Below are positions 32,865-40,533 of a stretch of DNA of 64,000 nucleotides, one piece after another. A program made the position numbers and the translations under genes. This stretch comes from Candidatus Aminicenantota bacterium. GTDB lineage: Bacteria > Acidobacteriota > Aminicenantia > S016-38. Positions within the stretch are counted from its first letter, which is position 1. Every line of letters begins with the position of its first letter. The notes under the pieces were generated by a model. It searched no databases, was not told where the DNA came from, and saw only the letters and a list, made by a program, of their open reading frames with translations. Location of the stretch: contig JALSNJ010000026.1 in the NCBI GenBank assembly GCA_026987025.1, positions 62,001-126,000 of the forward strand. The letters are read 5' to 3'.

Positions 32865-33933
32865 TTAAAACCTCCTTATGATGGATAAAGGGAAGGGATA
32901 TTATTATCAAAAGGGCTATTTTCACCTCAGAATCTCCAAAATTGTACTCAAAAAATCCAGAGGCCAGAAATCCCAGCATAACTGCCAAGGCACCCAGGGC
33001 CTCCGGGTCCTTCCTGTTCCATAGCTGCTTAATAACCAGGAAAACAAAAACCAGAAAGGCTAAAAGGCCCAGGAACCCCCTTTCCACAGCCAGCTGAAGG
33101 TATGTATTGTGAAGATGGGGAATCTCCGGGGGAGGAAGGTTGTTTTTTTTGTATTGGGGATAAAGCCTGGATGCCATGTTTTGGCCTATCCCGAAGATGG
33201 GCCTCAGCCTGGCCATCCTCAGGCCCACCTTCCACATGTTCAACCTCTCCACATTGGTAGGGTTGGAGAGGGAGAAAATGGAAAGGGCCCTGTCCCTGAT
33301 TCTGGAAGGAGCCAGCATCAGGCCCGCCAAAACCGCCGGGATTAGCAGCCCTGCCAGGGCCTTTTTCTTCCTATAAAGGAGGAAAACCAGACCGACAAGG
33401 GCCCCCACCCATGCGCTGCGGGTGAGGGTAAGAAGAAGGGCCAGGAGAACGGCCACCACTGAAAAAGCGTATTCCCAGCGGAGACCCTCAAAGAGCATGA
33501 GGGCCACAACCAGGAGAAGGGCCATCATCATGAGTCCCCCCTCCGTCATATAGTGCCCCACAAACCCCGTGAGCCTGTCCTGCCTTACAAAAATGTCCCT
33601 TATTAGTCCAAGGAAGGCGGCCAGTCCTGCCCCCAGCACCAGTCCCCTCTTTATTGCATTTTTAGAACATAAAAGGACAACCCCGGGGATTAAATACAGA
33701 AATAACTCCTTGGTGTCCCTCAGGCTTACCTTGCTGTCCAGGGAAAAAAGAGCGGAAAGGAAGGAAAGGGCGGCGAAGGCCAATAGGGCAAAGAAAAAAT
33801 CGGGAAACCTCTGCCTTTTCCCTTTTAAAAAAAGAAACCCTGCCCAGGCCAGACCCAAAAGCACGAGGCCTTCGGCTAAGGTAATGGAGAAAAAAGGGGA
33901 TAGGGAAAGGAGAAAACAAAAAACTTCCCTCAT
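32830..33933 (-). CDS. O-antigen ligase/polymerase-like membrane protein
   Basis: The 367-residue protein has about ten membrane segments and the Wzy/WaaL-type features: LTLTRSAWVGALVGL, PIFGIGQNMASRLYPQY, and the periplasmic loop motif PHLHNTYLQLAVERGFLG that precedes the last helices. It would join or polymerise surface glycan. The start at 33933 (MREVFCFLL) overlaps the NSS transporter stop by ATGA; the longer frame has a non-family extension. Which glycan it handles is unknown. It fits with the UDP-xylose enzyme at 1948 only in a general way. Confidence 0.88.
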   Translation of the reverse strand: MREVFCFLLSLSPFFSITLAEGLVLLGLAWAGFLFLKGKRQRFPDFFFALLAFAALSFLSALFSLDSKVSLRDTKELFLYLIPGVVLLCSKNAIKRGLVLGAGLAAFLGLIRDIFVRQDRLTGFVGHYMTEGGLMMMALLLVVALMLFEGLRWEYAFSVVAVLLALLLTLTRSAWVGALVGLVFLLYRKKKALAGLLIPAVLAGLMLAPSRIRDRALSIFSLSNPTNVERLNMWKVGLRMARLRPIFGIGQNMASRLYPQYKKNNLPPPEIPHLHNTYLQLAVERGFLGLLAFLVFVFLVIKQLWNRKDPEALGALAVMLGFLASGFFEYNFGDSEVKIALLIIISLPFIHHKEVLNDKNTQKASVI

Positions 33934-35282
33934 GAACTTCCGAAGGCAGCGAAAAGAAGAATCACGGCCAGGACCAAGGGGACGAAGTATTTTATATCGT
34001 AAATCCACAGGTCCTCCCCGGGGAATTTCCTATCCTTGCGGAACCTTATCTCCACTGCGGCTTTTTCTGCCCCCCACACATAGCCCACGAAAATGGAAAG
34101 AAGAAGGGCCCCTAAGGGAAGCGAAAGATTGGCCCACAGGTAATCCATCAGGTCCAGGAAGCTCTTCCCGAAGGCAAAGCGGGAAAATAGCCCCGGGGAA
34201 GTGGAAAGGGCCGAAGGAATCCCCAGAAGGAAGGCCACTGCCCCCACCAGGAAGGCAGCCCTGGGCCTGGGTATCCTCCTCTCGTCCACCAGGTAAGAGG
34301 TGGCCACCTCCACCAGGCTTATGGTGGATGTAAGGGCAGCTATGGCCAGCAGGAAGAAAAACAGCGGACCGAAAAGCCTGCCGAGGGGAAGCCTGGAGAA
34401 GGTAAAGGGAAGGGTTTTAAAAACCAGGGGAACCCCAGCCTGGGGTGAAAGCCCATAGGTAAAGACAGTGGGAAAAATTATTATGCCGGCCAAGAAGGCC
34501 ACTAAGGTATCAAAGGCCACCACCTCTATTCCTGAAGAAAAGAGGTTATCCTCCCTGGAAAGATAGCTCCCGTAGGTAATCATGGCCCCCATTCCAAGAC
34601 TCAGGGAGAAAAAGGCTTGACCCACGGCGCTCAAAATCATCTTCAAGTTCACCTTGGAAAAATCCGGCTTGAGGTAAAATTTAAGCCCTTCCGAAGCCCC
34701 GGGAAGGGTTAGAGAATAGATGGAAAGTATGAGAAGAATTAGAAAGAGCAGGGGCATAAGAATTCCCGTCCACCTCTCTATACCGGAGGAAACCCCCTTG
34801 GATACTATAAAACTGGTCAGGAAGATGAAAACCAATAGAAGGGAAATCGTAAGGAAGGGGTTGGAGACGAAGGCGGAGAAAATTTCATCTATCTGGGCTT
34901 GCGTAAGATTTCCGGAGAATTTTCCCAGGGATGAGATGTAAAAATAGTAAAGGGTCCAGCCGGCTATGACCGAATAGTAGGACAATATGCCCACCCCGGT
35001 GAAGATCCCCAGAAATCCCACGGCCTTCCAGGGGCTGGAGGGCTTTATCTTCTCAAAGGCGCCCACGGGGTTTTTCTGGGTGGCCCTCCCCAAGGAAAGT
35101 TCCGCATACATTACCACCAGACCTAAAAAGAGCACGGACAGAATATAGAAAAAAAGGAAGACGGCTCCGCCGTTTTTCCCGGTTACATAGGGAAACCTCC
35201 ATATATTCCCGAGACCCACGGCGGAACCCGCGGCCGCCAGAACAAAACCTAAGGTGGATTTCCATTTGCCCCTTTTTGCCAT
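33930..35282 (-). CDS. Sodium-dependent amino-acid transporter (NSS/SNF family)
   Basis: The 450-residue protein has the NSS layout with about 11 or 12 membrane segments. The N-terminal GFVLAAAGSAVGLGNIWRFPYV with GKNGGAVFLF is the family signature (sodium sites in the first helix), and ISLVEVATSYLVDE and QAFFSLSLGMGAM follow. Bacterial members take up amino acids such as tryptophan, leucine or alanine. The ATG at 35282 is preceded by a very good promoter whose -10 ends 6 bases upstream, so this mRNA should be leaderless. The ORF could be read from further upstream, inside tatC, but that would include the promoter. Confidence 0.94.
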   Translation of the reverse strand: MAKRGKWKSTLGFVLAAAGSAVGLGNIWRFPYVTGKNGGAVFLFFYILSVLFLGLVVMYAELSLGRATQKNPVGAFEKIKPSSPWKAVGFLGIFTGVGILSYYSVIAGWTLYYFYISSLGKFSGNLTQAQIDEIFSAFVSNPFLTISLLLVFIFLTSFIVSKGVSSGIERWTGILMPLLFLILLILSIYSLTLPGASEGLKFYLKPDFSKVNLKMILSAVGQAFFSLSLGMGAMITYGSYLSREDNLFSSGIEVVAFDTLVAFLAGIIIFPTVFTYGLSPQAGVPLVFKTLPFTFSRLPLGRLFGPLFFFLLAIAALTSTISLVEVATSYLVDERRIPRPRAAFLVGAVAFLLGIPSALSTSPGLFSRFAFGKSFLDLMDYLWANLSLPLGALLLSIFVGYVWGAEKAAVEIRFRKDRKFPGEDLWIYDIKYFVPLVLAVILLFAAFGSS

Positions 35283-35288
35283 GGGGGG

Positions 35289-35318
35289 ATTATATTTAAG
35301 AGGGCTCTCGGCTGTCAA
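35289..35318 (-). promoter_or_regulatory. Leaderless consensus promoter of the NSS transporter operon
   Basis: On the reverse strand TTGACA (35318-35313), 18 bases, TATAAT (35294-35289), six C residues, ATG at 35282. Both boxes are perfect. The -35 box lies inside the last codons of tatC. Confidence 0.75.
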
Positions 35319-36051
35319 CCTTGCCCCTGGACCGGGCCAGCCAGCTCACCAGTATTCCCACAAGATAAAGTAAAATGAAGGGGCCCGCCACTATGGTCTG
35401 GGTTATGGCATCCGGGGTGGGGGTTATCACCCCTGCGGCCACAAAGGCGAAGAGGACCGCATACTTGAAGTTCTTTATCATGAATCTTGGGCTGAGTATT
35501 CCGAGCTTGGACAGGATAAAGATAACCACGGGAAGCTCAAAAATAATGGCTATCCCCAGGATGATCTCAATGGCCAGATTGAAGTATTTGTCTATGGTTA
35601 TTATCGGGGTAAAGTCGCTCCCCAGCTGAAGGAAAAAACGACAGGTAAAGGGAAAAACCACGAAGTATCCGAAGGCGCCCCCCAGAAGAAAGAAAAGCGA
35701 GGTAAAAAGCACAAAGGGCACCACATACCTTTTCTCATGGGGATAAAGGGCAGGGGAAATGAACTTCCAGGCCTGATAAGCCACGAAGGGGGAGGCGAAG
35801 AAAAGGGCGGCCAGAAAGGCCACCTTCAGGTAAACCATAAAGGGGGTGGTGAGGGAGGTAAAGGCAAGGCGATGCCCGGGGGGAAGGTATTTAACTATCG
35901 GTCGGGCTATTATCTTAAAGAGGTCCCTGGCGAAGAACCAGTTTACAACGAATATAACTATAATCGCAATGAGGGAATAAAAAACCCTTTGCCTCAGCTC
36001 CTCTAAGTGCTCTAAGACGCTCAGGTCATCATCCTGCCTTCTTCTCCTCAT
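35296..36051 (-). CDS. tatC: Sec-independent protein translocase subunit TatC
   Basis: The 251-residue protein has six membrane segments and conserved TatC sequence: LEHLEELRQRVFYSL at the N terminus, the SLTTPFMVYLKVAFLAALFFASPFV segment (quoted in part, TTPFMVYLKVAFL), FALPVV-like FELPVVIFILSKLGI and AAGVITPTPDAITQ. It binds twin-arginine signal peptides and forms the folded-protein export channel with TatA. The start overlaps the tatA end by 23 bases. Its 3' end contains the -35 box for the next transporter operon. Confidence 0.96.
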   Translation of the reverse strand: MRRRRQDDDLSVLEHLEELRQRVFYSLIAIIVIFVVNWFFARDLFKIIARPIVKYLPPGHRLAFTSLTTPFMVYLKVAFLAALFFASPFVAYQAWKFISPALYPHEKRYVVPFVLFTSLFFLLGGAFGYFVVFPFTCRFFLQLGSDFTPIITIDKYFNLAIEIILGIAIIFELPVVIFILSKLGILSPRFMIKNFKYAVLFAFVAAGVITPTPDAITQTIVAGPFILLYLVGILVSWLARSRGKVDSREPS

Positions 36052-36244
36052 CTACAGGTTCAGGCTCCTTTTGCTCTTCCTCCACCGCCTTCTCTATTTC
36101 TTCCTTGAGCTGCTCCGAACTCTTTTTAAATTCCGCAATGGCCCTTCCGATGGACCTTCCGATCTCCGGAAGCTTCTTGGGCCCGAAAACCAGAAGGGCT
36201 ATAAAGAAAATAAGAAGGAGCTCCTGCCAGCCCAGCCCGAACAT
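36029..36244 (-). CDS. tatA: Sec-independent protein translocase subunit TatA
   Basis: The 71-residue protein has the TatA pattern: one N-terminal helix (LGWQELLLIFFIALLVFGP), the hinge FGPKKLPEIGRSIGRAI, an amphipathic helix, and an acidic tail. No separate TatB is seen, so this is likely the minimal TatA-TatC type. It follows a 44-residue micro-ORF and overlaps tatC. The distance to the micro-ORF is 3 bases. Confidence 0.95.
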   Translation of the reverse strand: MFGLGWQELLLIFFIALLVFGPKKLPEIGRSIGRAIAEFKKSSEQLKEEIEKAVEEEQKEPEPVDEEKKAG

Positions 36245-36247
36245 TCC

Positions 36248-36382
36248 TCAGCCCCCGAAGATGAAGGAAAGAACAGAGCTCAGTATAAGGCCGCTTTCCC
36301 TGGAAGGTTTGAAATCAAAGCCCAGGACGATGGCTAAGAAAACCAGGATGAAGAGAAGAAGAAAAATGGCTATTTTTCTCAT
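36248..36382 (-). CDS. Micro-ORF encoding a 44-residue membrane peptide upstream of tatA
   Basis: The frame starts MRKIAIFLLLFILVFLAIVL, continues GFDFKPSRESG and ends in SFIFGG, stopping 3 bases before the tatA ATG. One strong membrane helix is followed by a short hydrophilic stretch and a second weak hydrophobic end. The ATG comes 6 bases after TAAAAT, the spacing of the leaderless promoters in this window, and it would be the first cistron of the tat operon. I recognise no family. It could be a small Tat-associated peptide or a leader peptide. Confidence 0.6.
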   Translation of the reverse strand: MRKIAIFLLLFILVFLAIVLGFDFKPSRESGLILSSVLSFIFGG

Positions 36383-36388
36383 GAGAAT

Positions 36389-36394
36389 ATTTTA
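36389..36394 (-). promoter_or_regulatory. -10 box of the tat operon (leaderless)
   Basis: Reverse-strand TAAAAT (36394-36389) ends 6 bases before the micro-ORF ATG at 36382. No good -35 box is seen. Confidence 0.45.
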
Positions 36395-36413
36395 CTACAA
36401 AGGGGCAAGGTGG

Positions 36414-36422
36414 TGGTAAAAT
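36414..36422 (+). promoter_or_regulatory. Extended -10 leaderless promoter of def
   Basis: TGGTAAAAT is an extended -10 element (TAAAAT at 36417-36422), ending 6 bases before the ATG at 36429. It faces away from the tat operon promoter, 20 bases away. Confidence 0.5.
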
Positions 36423-36428
36423 ATTCCT

Positions 36429-36929
36429 ATGCTGGAGATAAGAAAATACGGGGATAAGGTCCTTAGAAAAAAGGCATCGCAGATAAAGGATATAAACGGC
36501 GAGGTGGTGGAACTGGCCAGGGCCATGGTGAAGACCATGTACGACGCCCCCGGCATAGGCTTAGCTGCTCCCCAGGTGGGCTTTTCCATAAGGCTGATAA
36601 CCGTTGACCTCACCGTGGGGGAGGACCCTTCCAGCCTTTTTATACTGGTAAACCCTGAGATAAAGGAGAAGGAAGGGGAAGACCTGGACGAGGAGGCCTG
36701 TCTCAGCATTCCTGGGATAAGGGAAATGGTGAAAAGGCCCTTCCGGGTTCTGGTTAAGGGTTACGACCTGGAAGGGAAGGAAAGGGAGATAGAGGCGGAG
36801 GGATTGCTGGCCAGGGTCTTTTGCCACGAAGTGGACCACCTGGACGGGGTCCTCTTCATAGACCGACTCACCCCCCTTAAGAGACGGCTGGCGCTCAAAA
36901 GGCTTCGCAAGCAGCTTTCCCAGGCTTAG
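36429..36929 (+). CDS. def: Peptide deformylase
   Basis: The 166-residue protein removes the formyl group from new proteins. All three family motifs are present: GIGLAAPQVG (motif 1), EACLSIPG (motif 2, metal Cys) and CHEVDHLDG (motif 3, HExxH metal site). The EACLS form is like type I enzymes. It is alone between the divergent tat operon and the convergent arsR gene, not with fmt as in many genomes. The ATG follows an extended -10 box by 6 bases, so its mRNA is predicted to be leaderless. Confidence 0.96.
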   Translation: MLEIRKYGDKVLRKKASQIKDINGEVVELARAMVKTMYDAPGIGLAAPQVGFSIRLITVDLTVGEDPSSLFILVNPEIKEKEGEDLDEEACLSIPGIREMVKRPFRVLVKGYDLEGKEREIEAEGLLARVFCHEVDHLDGVLFIDRLTPLKRRLALKRLRKQLSQA

Positions 36930-36935
36930 ATTCCC

Positions 36936-37268
36936 TTAAAGGCTGGAGGGTCTGAGGGAAAGTATGGTCTCCAGGTTCTCCTTCACTATTTGCCTCATGC
37001 TTTCGCATATGTTCTCCACCGAGGAATGGGCCAGGGAATAGTATATGTGCTGTCCCCTCTTGTTGAATTTCACCAGTCCCTTTTCCTTCAAAATTCTCAA
37101 ATGTTGGGAAAGGTTGGACATGGAGACCCCCAGCTCTAAAGAAAGCTCCGAGACGGTTTTCTCCCCCTCCCTCAGAAGGAAAATTATTTCCAGCCTGGTC
37201 ACATTGGAAAGGGCGCTACAGATATCCGCCTGCAGCTGAAGTATTTTTCTCATCTTCTCATCAATCAT
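36936..37268 (-). CDS. ArsR-family transcriptional regulator
   Basis: The 110-residue protein is a winged-helix ArsR regulator: ICSALSNVTRLEIIFLLREG, ELSLELGVSMSNLSQHLRILKEKGLV (recognition helix, quoted in part as SMSNLSQHLRILKEKGLV) and GQHIYYSLA for the wing. The metal-binding ELCVCDL motif is absent, so it may sense something other than arsenic-type metals. It is transcribed alone. The ATG lies 6 bases after TATAAT and 28 after TTGACT, so the mRNA should have no leader. The target gene is not evident. Confidence 0.9.
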   Translation of the reverse strand: MIDEKMRKILQLQADICSALSNVTRLEIIFLLREGEKTVSELSLELGVSMSNLSQHLRILKEKGLVKFNKRGQHIYYSLAHSSVENICESMRQIVKENLETILSLRPSSL

Positions 37269-37274
37269 AATTTT

Positions 37275-37302
37275 ATTATATACTAAAAAATGGTTAAGTC
37301 AA
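37275..37302 (-). promoter_or_regulatory. Leaderless promoter of the arsR gene
   Basis: Reverse strand: TTGACT (37302-37297), 16 bases, TATAAT (37280-37275), 6 bases, ATG at 37268. The -35 box overlaps the end of the convergently oriented recombinase gene region. Confidence 0.65.
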
Positions 37303-38150
37303 GCCCTGGGATGGTATTTATCGTAGGTTTTTCTGAGCCGGGCCAGGTCCACATGGGTATAAATCTGGGTGGTGGTGAGGGAAGCATGCCCCAGCATCAT
37401 CTGAATTATTCTCAGGTCTGCTCCGGCCTCCAGCATGTGGGTAGCAAAACTATGCCTAAGCACATGGGGCCAGACCTTATCCCTTAAACCCACCTTCTCC
37501 GCATAGGCTTTGAGCTTTTTCCAGAAACCCTGCCTGGACATGGGACGGCACCTTCTGGTTAAGAAAAGAAAGGGGGAGGGTCTTGGACAGATTTTCGCCC
37601 TCTCCCGGAGGTATCTTTCCATCCAGATCAAGGCCCTTTTGCTGAAGGGGATTATCCTTTCCTTTTCCCCCTTCCCTTTAACCTTTACAAACCTCTCCCC
37701 GAGGTCCACGCTATCCATCCTGAGGAAAACCAGCTCAGAAACCCTCATGCCCGTGGCGTAAAGGAGCTCCAGCATGGCCCTGTCCCTTATCTCCTCCGGC
37801 CTATCCCCTTCCACGGCCCCCATGAGCCTCTCCACCTCCCGGTGGGTTAAAAACCTGGGAATGGAGGGAGGAACTTTGGGCAGGACCAGGAGCGGGGTAA
37901 GGTCCTGCTCTATTCTCTCGGCAAGCACCAAATAGTTGAAAAAGGAGCGGAGGGAAGATACAAGCCTGGCATAGGACCTGGGAGAAAGGAATACGGAGAT
38001 CTCCTGAATAAATTTTTTTAAACAGTTTTTGTCCCTGTAGCCCTTGCAGAAATTCAAAAACCTTCCCACATCCCTGAGGTAGCCCTCCACAGTATTGCTG
38101 GAAAACCCCCGGGAAAGAAGAAAATTTCTGTAGGCCTCCAGAATTTCCAC
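37299..38150 (-). CDS. xerC: Tyrosine recombinase of the XerC/XerD type
   Basis: The 283-residue protein has the core-binding helices at the N terminus and the catalytic set of tyrosine recombinases: Arg in GMRVSELVFLR, Lys in VKGKGEKERIIPF, HVLRHSFATHML (HxxR), LGHASLTTTQIYTHV (His and the nucleophile Tyr). It would resolve chromosome dimers at dif; XerC versus XerD cannot be decided here. The start is a GTG directly after the mlaD stop, without a clear ribosome site. There are no mobile-element features around it, so a chromosomal housekeeping role is most likely. Confidence 0.88.
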   Translation of the reverse strand: MEILEAYRNFLLSRGFSSNTVEGYLRDVGRFLNFCKGYRDKNCLKKFIQEISVFLSPRSYARLVSSLRSFFNYLVLAERIEQDLTPLLVLPKVPPSIPRFLTHREVERLMGAVEGDRPEEIRDRAMLELLYATGMRVSELVFLRMDSVDLGERFVKVKGKGEKERIIPFSKRALIWMERYLRERAKICPRPSPFLFLTRRCRPMSRQGFWKKLKAYAEKVGLRDKVWPHVLRHSFATHMLEAGADLRIIQMMLGHASLTTTQIYTHVDLARLRKTYDKYHPRA

Positions 38151-39023
38151 TTAAAAGATAGAAAACTTGAAATACTTCTTGGGGTTTTGCCTTATGTCCT
38201 TGACCAGGGTCTCCAGCTCCTCCAGGAGCCTCTCCGTTCTCTCCAGCAGCTTCCTCTCCCGAAGGAGGGCTCCCGCGGTTCCCTGGCCCCTGTTGAGGGC
38301 GTCTAAGGTTTTGTTCAGGCTCTCAGCGGTGCGTTTCATCTGCCGGGAGGCCTCCTGCAGAGCCTTGAGGGTCTGGCTTAGCTCCTGAAGGTCAGCTCCA
38401 AGACTTCCCCGGTTTTCCTCCACCAGCCTTCGGAAGGCATCGGCAGCCCTCCCTAACTTGTCTATGTTTTCCTTGGCCTTAGAGTTGGCCACCTGCCCTT
38501 TGAGTTCCTTGAGGATGGAATCAACGCTGGATAGTATGGAGTAAACCCTTTCCACCCCCGAAGGGAACTTATCCTCCAGCGGTTTTTTTAGCTTTCCCAG
38601 AAGAGCCTGGGCCTCAAACATTATGTCCTTGTTCACCCCCTTCATCCTCTCCCGGTTGGAAAGGTAGGATTCGTAGGGAGGGGGCGGAGGTATTATCCTT
38701 ATGGCCTTTTCCCCCAGGATATTGAGGGCGAAGATCTCCGCCCTGGAGCCCTTAGGAATGGGATAGTGCTTGTTGATGTCCGTCCTTACCAGTACATGGT
38801 CCTTTTCAAATTTCACCCCCTTTACCCAGCCTATCCTGTATCCCCTCATATACACCGGGGACATTCTCTTGAGGCCGGAAACATCCTTAAATTCAATGTA
38901 AACTATGTAATCCCGGGTAAAGAATATGCGGCTCTCCGCCAGCCATATGACGGTGACGAAGAAAATGAAAAGGGCGGTGAAAATAGCCGCCCCGAAAACC
39001 GCTGCCATTTTTTTATATTCCAT
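38151..39023 (-). CDS. mlaD: MCE-family lipid-binding protein (MlaD type)
   Basis: The 290-residue protein has one N-terminal membrane helix (about residues 8-28) and an MCE domain: YIEFKDVSGLKRMSPVYMRGYRIGWV, quoted in part as DVSGLKRMSPVYMRGYRIGWV less its ends, then ALNILGEKAIRI. A long coiled-coil tail (residues 130-280) follows. It carries phospholipids across the periplasm with the MlaE permease and MlaF ATPase. The start MEYKKMAAV at 39023 has GGAGG upstream and overlaps mlaF by 11 bases; longer frames were rejected. Coiled-coil tails like this are found in longer bacterial MCE proteins. Confidence 0.88.
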   Translation of the reverse strand: MEYKKMAAVFGAAIFTALFIFFVTVIWLAESRIFFTRDYIVYIEFKDVSGLKRMSPVYMRGYRIGWVKGVKFEKDHVLVRTDINKHYPIPKGSRAEIFALNILGEKAIRIIPPPPPYESYLSNRERMKGVNKDIMFEAQALLGKLKKPLEDKFPSGVERVYSILSSVDSILKELKGQVANSKAKENIDKLGRAADAFRRLVEENRGSLGADLQELSQTLKALQEASRQMKRTAESLNKTLDALNRGQGTAGALLRERKLLERTERLLEELETLVKDIRQNPKKYFKFSIF

Positions 39024-39741
39024 AGGACTCCTCCAGCTGATACAAGTAATCCAGATATTTTTCCTCCACCTCTTCCTTCCTCCCCACAAAAAACATCCTG
39101 CCTTCCTTCAAAAGGGCCACCTTATCGGCTACAGTTTCCATGCATTCTATATCGTGGGTAACCACCACAGAAGTTATGCCATATTCCCTTTTCAACTTAT
39201 TTATCAAGCCGTTTACGGCCCTGGCGTTGGTCCTATCAAGCCCTGTGGTGGGCTCATCGTAAAGTATATATTTGGGGGAAGAAACTATGGCCCTGGCTAT
39301 GGCCACCCTCTTCTTCATCCCGCCGCTGAGCTCCTCGGGATAAAGTTCCTCGGTGCCCGAAAGCCCCACCACCCTCAGGGCCTCCCTTACCCTCCGGGTT
39401 ATTTCATCCTCCTTCATCTTCGTGTGCATCCTGAGAAAAAGAGCGATGTTCTCCTTGACCGGGAGAAAATCAAAAAGGGCTCCCCCCTGAAAGACGAAGG
39501 AAAACCTCTTCCTTATCTCAAAAAGCCTCCTTCTGGAAACCCTGGTTATGTCCTCCCCGTCCACAAGGATCTGGCCCCTGTCTGGCTTCAATAGACCCAC
39601 CAGATTTTTCAGGAGCACGGTCTTACCCTGGCCGCTGGGGCCGAGGATAACCGTGGTCCGCCCGTCCTCTATCGTTAAATTAACGCCCCTTAGCACTTCC
39701 TTTCCCTCAAAGCTCTTCCACAGGTCCCTGATCTCTATCAT
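39013..39741 (-). CDS. mlaF: ABC transporter ATP-binding subunit, MlaF type
   Basis: The 242-residue protein is an ABC ATPase: Walker A LGPSGQGKTVLLKNLVG, Q-loop FVFQGGALFDFLPVKEN (typical of Mla: FQxGALFDSLTV), signature ELSGGMKKRVAIARAI and Walker B ILYDEPTTGLD. It powers phospholipid transfer with MlaE and MlaD. The start overlaps mlaE (ATGA). Confidence 0.94.
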   Translation of the reverse strand: MIEIRDLWKSFEGKEVLRGVNLTIEDGRTTVILGPSGQGKTVLLKNLVGLLKPDRGQILVDGEDITRVSRRRLFEIRKRFSFVFQGGALFDFLPVKENIALFLRMHTKMKEDEITRRVREALRVVGLSGTEELYPEELSGGMKKRVAIARAIVSSPKYILYDEPTTGLDRTNARAVNGLINKLKREYGITSVVVTHDIECMETVADKVALLKEGRMFFVGRKEEVEEKYLDYLYQLEESYGI

Positions 39742-40520
39742 AGAAGAAGCTCCCCCAGGAAGTAATCCAGAATCACTATCAGCACAGCGGAAACCACCAC
39801 GGAGGTGGTGGAGGCGATGCCAACCCCTTTGGCCCCTCCTCTGGTTCTCAGGCCAAAGAAACTTCCGCTGAAGGCTATTATAAAGCCGAAGATGGAGGGC
39901 TTTATAAAATTCCCGAAGTAAAGTTCAAAGGCCTTAAATCCCATCTTCATCCCGGAAACATACTCCCCCGGGCTTATCCAGTGAAGAACGGCGGTGGACA
40001 TGAGGAAGGAGGAAAAAATGGCCAGGAAATTGGCGAAGATGGTCATCACCGGCAGCATGAAAAGGCCGGCCAGAACCCTGGGCATTACCAAAAATCCCAC
40101 AGGGTCCAAGGAAAGGGTCTGCAGGGCGTCTATTTGCTCCGAGACCTTCATGCTTCCTATTTCTGCTGCCAGAGAACCTCCTATTTTGCCCGCCAGCACC
40201 AAGCTAAGAACTATAGGGGTAAGCTCTATTATGGTGCTCTTGAATATAACATTGGCGGTAAAATATCTGGGGGTAAGGGCAGAGGTCTGGTAGGTCCCCT
40301 GAACTGTGGAGCCCAGGCCAATAAAAATAGCTATAAGGCTGGTCACCGGCAGGGTGGAAACAGTAAGGGAATAGAACTGCTCTATAACCTGTCTTCTGTA
40401 GAAATAAAGATTGGGAAGCTGTTTCAGGGTTTCAACGAAGAGCACCGCAGCCTCGTAGACGGCCACGAAGAAGTTTATTCCCTTTTCCCCCAGGTGAAAA
40501 AGAAAGCCCCTGCCTCTCAT
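39738..40520 (-). CDS. mlaE: ABC transporter permease, MlaE type
   Basis: The 260-residue protein has five or six membrane segments and MlaE motifs: FIGLGSTVQGTYQT, VLAGKIGGSLAAEIGSMKVSEQIDALQ (in part KIGGSLAAEIGSMKVSEQI), and VLAGLFMLPVMTIFA. It forms the inner-membrane part of the phospholipid transporter. The gap to the patatin gene is 13 bases and there is no close ribosome site; a TAAAAT ending 7 bases before the ATG may be an internal leaderless promoter. Confidence 0.93.
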   Translation of the reverse strand: MRGRGFLFHLGEKGINFFVAVYEAAVLFVETLKQLPNLYFYRRQVIEQFYSLTVSTLPVTSLIAIFIGLGSTVQGTYQTSALTPRYFTANVIFKSTIIELTPIVLSLVLAGKIGGSLAAEIGSMKVSEQIDALQTLSLDPVGFLVMPRVLAGLFMLPVMTIFANFLAIFSSFLMSTAVLHWISPGEYVSGMKMGFKAFELYFGNFIKPSIFGFIIAFSGSFFGLRTRGGAKGVGIASTTSVVVSAVLIVILDYFLGELLL

Positions 40521-40527
40521 AATGGCT

Positions 40528-40533
40528 ATTTTA
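40528..40533 (-). promoter_or_regulatory. Possible internal leaderless -10 box for mlaE
   Basis: Reverse-strand TAAAAT (40533-40528) ends 7 bases before the mlaE ATG. No -35 box is clear, and the box overlaps the end of the patatin gene. Confidence 0.3.

Noticed and set aside
37299-38150. Integrase of a mobile element
   Set aside because: There is no attachment repeat, tRNA junction, transposase or atypical composition nearby; it fits a chromosomal Xer recombinase.
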